NCBI GenBank assembly: GCA_963716085.1
Contig: OY970288.1
Span: 4,960,001 to 5,024,000 of the forward strand
Direction of reading: 5' to 3'
Length of the DNA: 64,000 bases
Source of the DNA: Persicitalea sp963716085
Lineage (GTDB): Bacteria > Bacteroidota > Bacteroidia > Cytophagales > Spirosomataceae
How positions within the stretch are numbered: the stretch's first letter is position 1; every line of letters starts with the position of its first letter. The notes beneath the pieces are model-generated. The model was not told the origin of the DNA. It worked only from the letters and a program-made list of their open reading frames with translations, and searched no databases. Position numbers and translations under genes: made by a program. Positions 1 through 7,941 of the stretch are shown here, one piece after another.

Positions 1-62
1 ATTCCAACTCCGCGTATGGCTTCGATCAGCGGGTAATCAATATTTTCATCGGCCAGGATCAC
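1..62 (-). CDS. DUF5615 PIN-like protein, N-terminus only (cut by window edge)
   Basis: Only the first 20 or so codons are in the window. Reading on the minus strand from a GTG at 62-60 gives ILADENIDYPLIEAI, the usual start of DUF5615 PIN-like proteins (hydrophobic strand, then an acidic ADEN motif). The GTG overlaps the TGA of the upstream DUF433 gene by four bases, which suggests translational coupling. DUF433 and DUF5615 commonly occur as a toxin-antitoxin-like pair, with DUF5615 as the presumed nuclease. The family call rests on the N-terminus and the neighbour alone. Confidence 0.6.
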   Translation of the reverse strand, partial: MILADENIDYPLIEAIRGVG

Positions 63-292
63 GCGGCAGAATCAATTAACTCTTCGTTGGCCAATACGTC
101 AGCCGCGTACAGATGTACTGCGTTTATATCGGCCTCTGTGATGTGGGGGTACATTTTTACCAAATCGGAAGGACTTGCCCCTTGCCCTAACTTACGAAGA
201 ATAAGTTCGACTGTGATCCGGGTGCCTTTGATGACAGGCTTGCCCAGCATGACCCGGTGGTCGGAAGTGATGTGTTGCTGATAGTTTTTCAT
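59..292 (-). CDS. DUF433 family antitoxin-like protein
   Basis: This 77-residue protein carries the DUF433 pattern: GKPVIKGTRI near residues 18-27, then ILRKLGQGAS and a YPHITEADI segment, a small helix-turn-helix-like fold. Length is normal for the family. The final codons overlap the start of a DUF5615 gene by four bases, the usual arrangement in which DUF433 is the presumed antitoxin and DUF5615 the presumed toxin. By analogy with other small antitoxins it may bind DNA and repress its own promoter; no operator is evident in the short upstream spacer. Function is inferred from family and gene order. Confidence 0.8.
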   Translation of the reverse strand: MKNYQQHITSDHRVMLGKPVIKGTRITVELILRKLGQGASPSDLVKMYPHITEADINAVHLYAADVLANEELIDSAA

Positions 293-348
293 CTTTAAAA
301 ATTCTATGCATAAAGATAGTTAGCGGGGTATCGGGCTTTTCAAGAACT

Positions 349-626
349 TTACCCTGTGACATACTTCAAATCTTTACGCGCCCGGTACAGGATAATGGGG
401 TCAGTGAAGCTTTCCGGTACCACATCCACTTTTATTCCAAGCAACGTTTGTAGCCTGGCTTTCAACAAGTCACTCCGCTTGTAATCCACCTTGCGTTCAA
501 GCAGAATATCGATGTCGCGGTATAGCTCGCCCCGCGCGAAGGAACCGAAAAGCCTAATCGGTCGATACCGAATTCCTCGAAGATGTTTTCCTGGCGGAGT
601 AGGGTTTCTAGTTCTTGGATGGTCAT
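349..626 (-). pseudogene. MntA-type nucleotidyltransferase antitoxin, frameshifted
   Basis: The ATG at 626-624 starts MTIQELETLLRQENIFEEFG, the normal N-terminus of minimal nucleotidyltransferases. That frame is lost near 557, and the adjacent frame continues with IRLFGSFARGELYRDIDILL, the GSxARG and DxD catalytic core, to a stop at 349. One missing base (an A after GACCG) would join the two halves, so this is a single-base deletion or a sequencing error. The stretch between GS and DxD also looks about two residues shorter than usual. MntA proteins normally pair with a HEPN (HepT) toxin, whose activity they block by nucleotidylation; no HEPN gene is adjacent. The gene is probably decayed. Confidence 0.7.
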
Positions 627-709
627 AAGCTGCTAAAATCAAGTGCTACAACTTTTTTTTCTAAAAGGAAGAAGATTAAATTAAGAAGTAAATCGTCAGA
701 GCATAACTA

Positions 710-2728
710 CTATATTTCATCCCATTTACATTCTTCTCCGGTGCAGAGGAAATAGACTATTCCAAAAAGTTGTTTGATGTATTTCTGCCATTCTTCGTCT
801 AATTTACGTTGATCTTTGTATTTTAGTGCAAAATTTGGATTGGAAAAATTATCACCATGAGCAAGGTAGAGCTTATTCCGCTCTTCATTACAGGTAAATA
901 TATTTTCAAGCAAAAGATCTCTGTTTACTAAGTCATTAGAAGGATTTATTTTAGCAATCAGAAATGCAATTTGCATGAATAATATCTTAGAATAATTAAA
1001 CTTATCGTTTTTAAGATTTATCCTTCTGTAATTCGTTTCTACTTTAAATTTAGGTAAATCATCTATTAAAAAAATTGTAGAATATGGAACCATACTGTAA
1101 TAATTTTCACTCAGCTCGACCATCTCACCGAGTTCATCTAATTTAGGTTTATAAATAAAAAGATAATCATTCGTATCTATAATTTTCCAATTCAATTGTC
1201 CACGCCTGAGAATATTTCTTCTGTTGCGATGAGAACGAATTAATTGAGTACTATTACTAGAATCACTATATCTATATGGAACAAATCGATTGTTCTTCTC
1301 ATAGTAAAATTCTTGCACTTCATTTAGAGTACTCCAAAGGGTAAGAAACGCCAATTCCCATTCAGAGTAAAAAAATGTATTTTTATCAAATTTCGTTTGC
1401 TCAGACTCCTTTTTCAACAGACCCAAAAACATCATAAGTCGTTCATTGATACGGCCTTTCTCAAATTGTAACCTTCCTTTATCGCTTATTTTATTTTCAA
1501 TAATTAAATTCTTCTCAATGTACTTTATCTTCTTCCAATACTTCCTTAAAAGCTTTCCTTTATTCAAACAATTCTCAATAGTCTCATAGAAGTTTTCAAA
1601 GTTTTTGATAGAAAATTCTGCATCATGTGCAGTTTCAGGGTGTTCTTTTACATAATACCCATCTGCACCTGCTTGGTAGAGTTCATCCATGTTCCAAGCT
1701 TTGTTGGATGCTGTAAATATAATTACGGGTACTACCGGGTTTTCTTCTTTTATCTTTTTGAGTAGATTTATGCCTTTTTCACAATTTTGTAAATAATAAT
1801 CTAATATTATTAAATCGTACTTATCATTAGAGATATCTTTTAATAGACTCTCTTCTAGCCTCAAACTAGATTTAATTACTACCTCTCTTTTCTTAACAAT
1901 ATTATTTTTAAGTATACCTTTTAGGCATTCTTCCCAGCCTTTATCAAAATTGTCATCAATGAATAAAATATTTAAATCTTTCTCGTAAAATGGTTTACAG
2001 TCGATTCCAACTCCCTTATTTTCAAGGCCGATATTTGAAAGTAAGTATTTAAAATATAATGTTTTAGGATAGCTAAATCCTGACATATCTAGTCCAGCCA
2101 CCTGCGCCATACGGTAAGCTCCCCATTGGTTAGCTATATCATGTCCTGATGTCGAATTATCATTTACGACAATTCGACCTTTAATATTTGAGTCATATTC
2201 TCTTTGAATCTCACCAATTGTAACATTAAATATTTTACTTAAATTATTAATGTTAACTCCAACTATACCAAAATCGTCCTCCTCTTCGTCGCCATCGCTA
2301 AACTCCCAAATCACTACTTCTGGATTGATAATACGTGTACCGTATGATGCTCGGATTATATGAGGTTCTGAAATTGAGTACCTAAGTATATCTTCAAGTG
2401 TAATTTTTGACAAGATCAAAATTGGCAAATATTTCACGTTCTTACTTGATGATCTAATATATGTAGCTAATTCGTAAGCAGAATGAAAAATATCATTCCT
2501 GATTTCGGTTTCTCCTGTAAGCCAGTTGCTCAATACTATGCCATCTGTATTTTCATCAAGGTCTTCAATTCTGTTTATAATTTCATCGAATTCAATATTT
2601 TCTACAACATTATTATCTTTAATAATTGAATCTCTTGAATGAATTAGACTAAATTCAATGATATCATCAAATGAATAAAATTCCGAAAAATCTCGAAAAC
2701 ATTTATTTTGAATTAGTACAAGTTTCAT
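710..2728 (-). CDS. Receiver-domain protein in a retron operon (candidate effector)
   Basis: A 672-residue protein. Residues about 252-390 form a canonical response-regulator receiver: acidic pair D258-D259 (ILFIDDN), phosphoacceptor D310 (DLIILDYYL), T339 (IIFTAS) and K361 (GYYVKEHP). Residues 1-130 look like a second, degenerate receiver (opening MKLVLIQ, then DGIVLSNWL and LPILILSK, without the acidic set). Between them is a segment with ANQWGAYRM (199-207). The last 270 residues are mostly helical and unrecognised; no HTH, kinase or output domain could be named. It is the third gene of a tight operon, 9 bp after a 266-residue receiver-like protein and downstream of a retron reverse transcriptase. 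The gene is visibly richer in A+T than the flanking chromosome, suggesting transfer. An effector or sensor role is inferred only from position. Confidence 0.7.
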   Translation of the reverse strand: MKLVLIQNKCFRDFSEFYSFDDIIEFSLIHSRDSIIKDNNVVENIEFDEIINRIEDLDENTDGIVLSNWLTGETEIRNDIFHSAYELATYIRSSSKNVKYLPILILSKITLEDILRYSISEPHIIRASYGTRIINPEVVIWEFSDGDEEEDDFGIVGVNINNLSKIFNVTIGEIQREYDSNIKGRIVVNDNSTSGHDIANQWGAYRMAQVAGLDMSGFSYPKTLYFKYLLSNIGLENKGVGIDCKPFYEKDLNILFIDDNFDKGWEECLKGILKNNIVKKREVVIKSSLRLEESLLKDISNDKYDLIILDYYLQNCEKGINLLKKIKEENPVVPVIIFTASNKAWNMDELYQAGADGYYVKEHPETAHDAEFSIKNFENFYETIENCLNKGKLLRKYWKKIKYIEKNLIIENKISDKGRLQFEKGRINERLMMFLGLLKKESEQTKFDKNTFFYSEWELAFLTLWSTLNEVQEFYYEKNNRFVPYRYSDSSNSTQLIRSHRNRRNILRRGQLNWKIIDTNDYLFIYKPKLDELGEMVELSENYYSMVPYSTIFLIDDLPKFKVETNYRRINLKNDKFNYSKILFMQIAFLIAKINPSNDLVNRDLLLENIFTCNEERNKLYLAHGDNFSNPNFALKYKDQRKLDEEWQKYIKQLFGIVYFLCTGEECKWDEI

Positions 2729-2737
2729 AATAGAAGT

Positions 2738-3538
2738 TTAAATACTAATATTCTTTGTCTGTTCGACTACTATGTCAATATCTGCTAGATAATCAGCAGG
2801 ACCAATATATTTCTTTTCCCGTAATTTTCTTACGGCCCTGATGACTCTTGTTTGCTCCCAACCAGCTAATAGGCATAATCTCTGAAACCTAGAATCACCA
2901 ACAATTGATTTCCAATTTGGTATTGGTTCAAATGTTGGCATTAGATTATTGATTTTTTGAGCCAAGCCTACGCTTTCTTTATAAAGAGATTTTTCAATTT
3001 CATTCTGAATAGACATTGCTTCAAGTGAAAAAGCGTTGTTTCCATCCTCTATCAACTTGAAATAGGGATTATCAAAACCATGTTTAATTAGATATCTTGT
3101 GAATACATCAAAATTTTTATATAAAATATCTCTGTTGTATGCGAAATGCTTTATTGACGGTTCATTTGCAGTGAACTCGTCTAATCTTAAATGAATAGAA
3201 CCACTAAACCGTATGAGTTTTGTAGTCTTGCTTAGCTTTGTCCTAAATATCTTAATCTCTGCGTCTGACATGATAGGGTTTGGGTCATATGAGTCAGGGT
3301 AACTATTATGGATAACAATATACTTTCTACCTTCTACTAATGATTTAAATTCCTCCGAATCATAATTTTTTGAAATTTTTCGCTCTACGTTATCCTCAAA
3401 AAAGAATTCGACTGAATCAATTCCCCCAAACTGACGCAGTCTCTGTTTTAAGTCATTATATTCTTTTTCTGCTTTCGATCTTCTTTCAGGATTCGGATCG
3501 AAAGGCTTTTCATCTATAAACAAAATAGGCTTGTTCAT
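2738..3538 (-). CDS. Degenerate receiver-like protein in a retron operon
   Basis: A 266-residue protein not assignable to a named family by eye. It begins ILFIDEKPFD, like receiver strand beta-1 with an acidic pair (D9, E10). A later strand reads YIVIHNSY (73-80), where the phosphoacceptor Asp would be expected, and another reads LIRFSGS (108-114), where receivers have a conserved Thr or Ser. The invariant Asp and Lys are missing, so it looks like a non-phosphorylatable receiver fold with a C-terminal helical half (RVIRAVRKLREKKYIG). It starts 3 bp after the reverse transcriptase gene ends and stops 9 bp before the 672-residue receiver protein, so co-expression is likely. It is A+T-rich like that partner. 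An adaptor or sensor role between RT and effector is inference. Confidence 0.55.
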   Translation of the reverse strand: MNKPILFIDEKPFDPNPERRSKAEKEYNDLKQRLRQFGGIDSVEFFFEDNVERKISKNYDSEEFKSLVEGRKYIVIHNSYPDSYDPNPIMSDAEIKIFRTKLSKTTKLIRFSGSIHLRLDEFTANEPSIKHFAYNRDILYKNFDVFTRYLIKHGFDNPYFKLIEDGNNAFSLEAMSIQNEIEKSLYKESVGLAQKINNLMPTFEPIPNWKSIVGDSRFQRLCLLAGWEQTRVIRAVRKLREKKYIGPADYLADIDIVVEQTKNISI

Positions 3539-3541
3539 AAT

Positions 3542-5623
3542 CTACGAATGATAAAAGGTGAGTTTATGCGATATTCCCTCATACAAAGGCGATTGATGAT
3601 TTTGGTTGCCTACCGAGTTTAGGAAAAACACCTCTTGGTTTCCTCCGTCGGCGTCTTGATATAGGACAGACCAGTCGGCTAAAGACCAAAGCCGCTGCTT
3701 AGTCCTCTGCAAGCGGACGTGGCAAAATGCTTCTTCATTCATTAGCTGTCCATCTACCAAATGCACGTAGATGATCGTAGCAAAAAATGGTGCTTGCTCA
3801 GTTCCTCGTTGGATTACGGCGGAGCGTAGCCAAAATTGTCTCTCTCCATTTGGTGTTTCGTAAAGCGGATTCTGCATGAGGTCCTTCATCAACGAGTTAA
3901 TTGCCTTTACCGCTTCCCACGAATCTGTAAAAAAGGAACAGTTGATGCCAAATTCCTCTTCACTTGGTAAGAAGACATTTTTAAGATAGGGGTACCTCCC
4001 CAAAATTTCCAACCTTCTTGGAGATATTATTTCTTTTGGCTGGTTAGCATTCATGGCATCTGCAACCGGCTTAAGAGCATTAACTAAGATCAAATCCTGG
4101 AAGTAGTCGCTTCCTACTCGTATCTGCTCGCGAAATTGATTGGCCGCCTTGCTGACAATCTTATCGAGAGAGACGGCTTTGCGCTCTACCGTGTCTTCCT
4201 CGGGCACGGGCATATTCACCTTTTTTAGCAGCAGCTTAGCCAATAGGCCCATCTTCTGTCTTGGTTGGCCTTTAAGTGGTAACAGGCCGTGCTTCTTGAA
4301 ATACGCTACGCCAGCGGTGTTATACGCCTCGACAAAAGTGGTCAGTTTGCGGTGTAGCGTTGGCGTGAGTACGGATTTCAAGCCCGGCAATTGGGCATTC
4401 ACTTTTTCCAGATTTGCCAGAAAATCAAAATCACTCGTATCGGGATCGTGCAGGAGTTCACGGAAGCCCGTATCGTTGACTACCCGGAAATTGCGCAGGA
4501 AACTTACTACCCGGCGGGGATTATGGTCGATGACGGGTTGCCATTCCGGGGCTGGTTTAGCCGCTTTTACCGCAGTCTCACCCCTTTCTAACTTGCCGTA
4601 CTGCTCTTTGAATTTCAGATAGAGCGTATCCTCACCACCCCTCACCATTTTGAGATAATTGATTTTTCCGCCTACCACGTTGCGCAATTGGGGCTGGCCT
4701 TTCTTCTTTTTAGCGCTAACCCTGGGCGTGTAGCTACTGAGAAATTTTTGTTGCGCGGCTTCGTAGCCCAGCGTTTCCCAGTTGTGGAGCATAGCCTTGA
4801 CCTCGCGCAGGTACTGGCGCGGTACATTTACTTTTTCGTTGACGGTCAGGCCCGTTACCTCCTGTCGGCTGTTTTTTAGTTGTAGCCGGACTTTTTCCAT
4901 GTTGATCATAAACCCTTCCTCCTGAATAATCTGGTCGAGGTGATTGAGCAAACCGTTTTGGAAAGGCTGATCGCTGGAAAGAGTCAGGTCGTCGGCGTAG
5001 CGGGTGTAAGCAATTTTCTGGCTTTTGACCAATGCTTCGATGCGGCGGTCGAGTCGCTGGCAGATCAAGTTGGAAATGACGGGCGAAGTGGGCGCACCTT
5101 GCGGCAAAAATCCATTATAACAAGCGAGTTGGGTTAGGTAGGTGGCAATTTTTGGCTGCGCCAGAATGGGATTTAACTTTAAAACCGCCAGCACCCGCCC
5201 AAATGAAATAGTCGGAAAGAAATTTTCGAGATCGAGATTCAGGACAAATTTCTTGTCGGCATGAACGGTGGCGTTAGAAACCACGCTCCGGCCCGGCACA
5301 AAGCCATTGACGGAAATAGTCGGCTGGTAAGCACTTTGCAACAGAAACGCCAGGCATCGTTGAATTGCCTTCAACGAGGGGTTAGGTGCGGTGATCGTTC
5401 TGGGCTTACCGGATTTTTTGGGGATTTGGAAAGTCTTGTACAGCGAGTCCGTGTTTCTCAGATTGTAAGTAAGTTGCTTACGAGAAAAGGGTTTCTTTTC
5501 GGAATACGGTTCACTGTTTTGATACTCGACCACGTCGTTCAATAAAGACAGGAAGTCGTTGAAATCTTTCGCTTTGCGGAAAGAATCCAATACGGTCGCT
5601 ATGTCGAGTTCCAGAACTTCCAT
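3542..5623 (-). CDS. Retron reverse transcriptase with long C-terminal extension
   Basis: A 693-residue protein. Residues about 45-345 are a reverse transcriptase: SGKPRTITAP (71-80), LNLDLENFFPTI (128-139, catalytic Asp), LPQGAPTSP (173-181) and the YADD active site (209-212). Two retron hallmarks are present: NAxxH as NATVH (117-121) and VTG as VTGLTVN (256-262). Retron RTs are usually 300-400 residues; the last 340 residues here form an extra, unrecognised domain. The gene starts 11 nt after the a2 arm of the msr-msd RNA and is followed at 3 bp and 9 bp by the two receiver-like genes. Known retrons make branched multicopy RNA-DNA and act as anti-phage systems together with an effector; that role here is by analogy. 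Base composition is intermediate between the A+T-rich partners and the chromosome. Confidence 0.93.
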   Translation of the reverse strand: MEVLELDIATVLDSFRKAKDFNDFLSLLNDVVEYQNSEPYSEKKPFSRKQLTYNLRNTDSLYKTFQIPKKSGKPRTITAPNPSLKAIQRCLAFLLQSAYQPTISVNGFVPGRSVVSNATVHADKKFVLNLDLENFFPTISFGRVLAVLKLNPILAQPKIATYLTQLACYNGFLPQGAPTSPVISNLICQRLDRRIEALVKSQKIAYTRYADDLTLSSDQPFQNGLLNHLDQIIQEEGFMINMEKVRLQLKNSRQEVTGLTVNEKVNVPRQYLREVKAMLHNWETLGYEAAQQKFLSSYTPRVSAKKKKGQPQLRNVVGGKINYLKMVRGGEDTLYLKFKEQYGKLERGETAVKAAKPAPEWQPVIDHNPRRVVSFLRNFRVVNDTGFRELLHDPDTSDFDFLANLEKVNAQLPGLKSVLTPTLHRKLTTFVEAYNTAGVAYFKKHGLLPLKGQPRQKMGLLAKLLLKKVNMPVPEEDTVERKAVSLDKIVSKAANQFREQIRVGSDYFQDLILVNALKPVADAMNANQPKEIISPRRLEILGRYPYLKNVFLPSEEEFGINCSFFTDSWEAVKAINSLMKDLMQNPLYETPNGERQFWLRSAVIQRGTEQAPFFATIIYVHLVDGQLMNEEAFCHVRLQRTKQRLWSLADWSVLYQDADGGNQEVFFLNSVGNQNHQSPLYEGISHKLTFYHS

Positions 5624-5634
5624 GTGACAAAAAA

Positions 5635-5838
5635 GGGGTGTCTGCCTGATTTCTAAATCCCAATATAATTCAATAATATACTATCATTTTAAGGACAGTA
5701 AACCACCTCAGAATATTTCCAGGATATATCAAATCCGACCAACTTATTTGGTCAAATTCTCGAAGAGTCAATGAAGAAACCTTCATTGTAGGCGTTGCGA
5801 AGCGCAACACAAGGTCAAATCTTTACGACAGACACCCC
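5635..5838 (-). ncRNA. Retron msr-msd noncoding RNA
   Basis: Directly upstream of the RT gene. The a1 arm GGGGTGTCTG (5838-5829 on the minus strand) is perfectly complementary to the a2 arm CAGACACCCC (5644-5635), and pairing extends two more positions with one G-U. Just inside a1 are two msr hairpins: GTTGCG/CGCAAC with a 3-nt loop (5794-5808) and AATGAAG/CTTCATT with a 4-nt loop (5770-5787). A third hairpin GACCAA/TTGGTC lies at 5737-5753. The msd region then folds into a long imperfect stem, with outer pairing near 5662-5666 against 5712-5716 and an inner stem at 5679-5700. The branching guanosine should lie just after a1, but its exact position was not fixed. Confidence 0.85.
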
Positions 5839-5868
5839 AAAGTTTTTAATGTTTTTATTTGCTTACGA

Positions 5869-6225
5869 TTAGTTTTGGTCAGTTCTCTCCTGATCACGTT
5901 CTCTATCAATCTCTTCCAAAATCTTAGCCAACTTTTCCTCGGTCAGCCCATTTCGTTTGGTTTCTTCTGATAGTTGGTGCATTGATTCTTTGAGTCTTTT
6001 CTTGGCTTCTTCCCTCTCTAATGGGTTGCTTTCTCTTTTAAAAATCATAGCCGCTAAAATATCCTCCCGGCTCAGCGGTGGGAAGTCTTTCAAGATATCC
6101 TCTATACTCATGTCACTGGCAAGCCAGCCCAAAATATCGACTACCGCAATGCGAGTGCCTTTGATACAAGGCTTACCAAACCGGATTTCGGGGTCGATGC
6201 CGATGCGTTCCTGAATCTCTTTCAT
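5869..6225 (-). CDS. DUF433 protein with an antitoxin-like tail, no toxin partner
   Basis: From the ATG at 6225 the protein has 118 residues. The first 60 or so match DUF433 (GKPCIKGTRI, then VDILGWLASDMSIEDILKDF). The rest is a charged helix with LSEETKRNGLTEEKLAKI, resembling the toxin-binding tail of VapB/Phd-type antitoxins, so the gene looks like a DNA-binding head plus neutralising tail. A toxin would normally follow immediately, but the next element downstream is the retron RNA, about 30 bp away. An in-frame start nine codons further upstream is possible; the chosen ATG gives the usual DUF433 N-terminus. Either the toxin was replaced when the retron arrived or the gene acts alone. Confidence 0.75.
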   Translation of the reverse strand: MKEIQERIGIDPEIRFGKPCIKGTRIAVVDILGWLASDMSIEDILKDFPPLSREDILAAMIFKRESNPLEREEAKKRLKESMHQLSEETKRNGLTEEKLAKILEEIDRERDQERTDQN

Positions 6226-6264
6226 AGCATATCTTCGTTTTCTCGTCCCCAAATATACACCATT

Positions 6265-7629
6265 TCAATTCTGCCACCAGCCGCCCTGCTCCCAACTCGT
6301 GACGTTCTCGCGGGCGCGGGTGACGGCCGTGTAGGCGTAGCGGTAATCGTTTTCGTAGAACCAGGGATGCAGCAGCACGTGGTTCCATTCGCCGCCCTGC
6401 GCCTTGTGGGCGGTGAGGCCGTGGCCGTAGCGGAGTTGCATCGCCCCCATGTAGGGGTCGTTGGCCGGGTGCGGGTTTTTGCGGTAGTCTGCGTTCTTGG
6501 CCATGCGGTCGGCTTTGAGGTTTCGGATGGCGTCGGTCGGGAGTTCGGCGGTGGGCGTGCGCAGCGTGTCGAGCAGCACTTTGGTGGTGATGCGCAGGGG
6601 CTGCTGGTCGGGGTCGAGGAATTCCAGCGTCACGGTGGCGAATTCCAGGTCGGCGCGTTTTTCGATGGCGCTCAGGTCGCGCACGATGCCCGTTTCGCCG
6701 CGCACGATCAGGTGCTGGCTGTCCACCCAGTTTTGGTCCACAACTACCTGGTCGCCCACGGCCAGGGTGCCGCCGTAGCCCTGCCGCTGCCGCACCATCG
6801 TGTTGAAGGTATGCACGTTCTGGTTGGCGCAGCCGATCATCACCACTTGGTCGGGACGGTTGGCGTCGTAGAGGTTGAGGTAGCGGGTTACGGCCGCCGT
6901 GGCGTTATATAGGCGGTAAAGATCGAGCTTGCCCAGGGCGCGACCCTCGTCGGCGCGGTGGCGGATGTCGTGCGCCAGGGCCAGCACGGGCGAGGCGCCG
7001 GTTTGGCGCTTCACCTCGGTGAGTTCGGCTTGCTGGCCGCGTAGTTGGTACTTCTTCATGAAATGCCCCAGGTTCAGGGCCACGGATTCGGTATCGCCGA
7101 CGGGGGCCAATTGGTAGCGGTCGCCGATGAAAACGACCTTGTTGCGGGCGTTGCCCTGCTTCACGAAATGCAGCAGATCGTGCAGCAGCGACGCGGACGT
7201 CACGAAATCGCCCTGGGCGTGGTGCGTGTCGCTGAGCATGGAGGCCTCGTCCACCACGAACACGCTGTAGGCCGACTGCGCGTTGGGGCGGCGCTCCAGC
7301 ATGACGCGCTCGTCGTCAGTGGGCAATACGCGGTAAACGGTGTGGTGAATCGTGCGGGCCACGCTGCGGGTCTTGTGGCCCAGCACCTTGGCGGCGCGTC
7401 CGGTGGGGGCCGTGAGGTAGCAGCCGATTTCCTGCGCTTCCAGAAAATCCACGACGGCCCGCACGAGGGAGGTTTTGCCCGTTCCTGCCGCCCCCCGCAG
7501 CACAAACACGTCCTCGCCGCATTCGGGAGCGAGGAATTCTTCCAGGAAGTACAGCGCTTCGGCCTGTTCGCGAGTCGGGTCGAAAGTCAGGAAGCTGAAA
7601 AGGTTGGCGGAAGTAGTCGTTGCGGTCAT
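6265..7629 (-). CDS. RecD/Pif1-like ATP-dependent DNA helicase
   Basis: A 454-residue superfamily 1B helicase. Motifs in order: Walker A GAAGTGKTS (about 46-54), APTGRAAK (motif Ia), the Walker B-like VFVVDEASM, FIGDRYQLAPVGD (motif III), a conserved Arg in ELTEVKRQ, and the UvrD_C_2 end LTAHKAQGGEW followed by AYTAVTRA. This order matches the RecD-like AAA_30/UvrD_C_2 proteins common in Bacteroidota. It is expected to unwind DNA 5' to 3' in repair or recombination; the natural substrate cannot be told from sequence. It is high in G+C like the core chromosome, unlike the retron beside it, and ends about 40 bp before the DUF433 gene without clear operon logic. Confidence 0.85.
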   Translation of the reverse strand: MTATTTSANLFSFLTFDPTREQAEALYFLEEFLAPECGEDVFVLRGAAGTGKTSLVRAVVDFLEAQEIGCYLTAPTGRAAKVLGHKTRSVARTIHHTVYRVLPTDDERVMLERRPNAQSAYSVFVVDEASMLSDTHHAQGDFVTSASLLHDLLHFVKQGNARNKVVFIGDRYQLAPVGDTESVALNLGHFMKKYQLRGQQAELTEVKRQTGASPVLALAHDIRHRADEGRALGKLDLYRLYNATAAVTRYLNLYDANRPDQVVMIGCANQNVHTFNTMVRQRQGYGGTLAVGDQVVVDQNWVDSQHLIVRGETGIVRDLSAIEKRADLEFATVTLEFLDPDQQPLRITTKVLLDTLRTPTAELPTDAIRNLKADRMAKNADYRKNPHPANDPYMGAMQLRYGHGLTAHKAQGGEWNHVLLHPWFYENDYRYAYTAVTRARENVTSWEQGGWWQN

Positions 7630-7941
7630 AGCGGCGGGGGTTTGGTTGGTTTGTCCGCTACAAATGTGGTGGGTGGGGGAGGTTTATAAAAAAGTCATGT
7701 ACGGGTTTATGGTAGTTGAGGTATATTTGTGGGGAAATTTGCGAGAAAGGCGTTTCGGGTTGACAGTTGCGCAAAGTTGCGCGGTATCGGCCGTCCGACT
7801 CTCCGAGGCTTAGTTATGGACTTGCAAGCCGTTTTTCTATAAAGGTTAGGCCTCTCCGAAGGCCCCAGCGCTCAGATTACTCTCTGTTGGTCAAGTATCA
7901 ATTCAGCATTTTCAACTTTCAACTCTCAACTTTAAACTCCC
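7630..7941. other. Intergenic region between divergent helicase and WYL genes
   Basis: No convincing gene. It contains a pair of direct repeats AGTTGCGC at 7765-7772 and 7775-7782 (10-bp spacing, with a small TTGCGCAA palindrome at 7767-7774), which could be a regulator site, and a small stem GGCCT/AGGCC near 7848-7863. Its right end is the heptamer array described separately. Open frames crossing the region are continuations of helicase-shadow frames. Confidence 0.5.
7911..7938. repeat. Degenerate heptamer array, unit TTCAACT
   Basis: Four consecutive 7-bp units: TTCAACT twice, then CTCAACT and TTAAACT. Looser units may extend left to about 7891. The array ends three bases before the probable TTG start of the WYL regulator, so it forms that gene's leader. 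It belongs to a window-wide class of intergenic arrays with a 7-bp period. Confidence 0.75.

Noticed and set aside
640..710. HEPN (HepT) partner for the MntA remnant
   Set aside because: Nothing resembling a HEPN domain is found on either side; flanks are non-coding or belong to other genes.
6367..6912. 181-codon plus-strand frame
   Set aside because: Antisense shadow of the helicase gene; His/Val/Gly-rich composition typical of reverse frames in G+C-rich DNA, and no motif.
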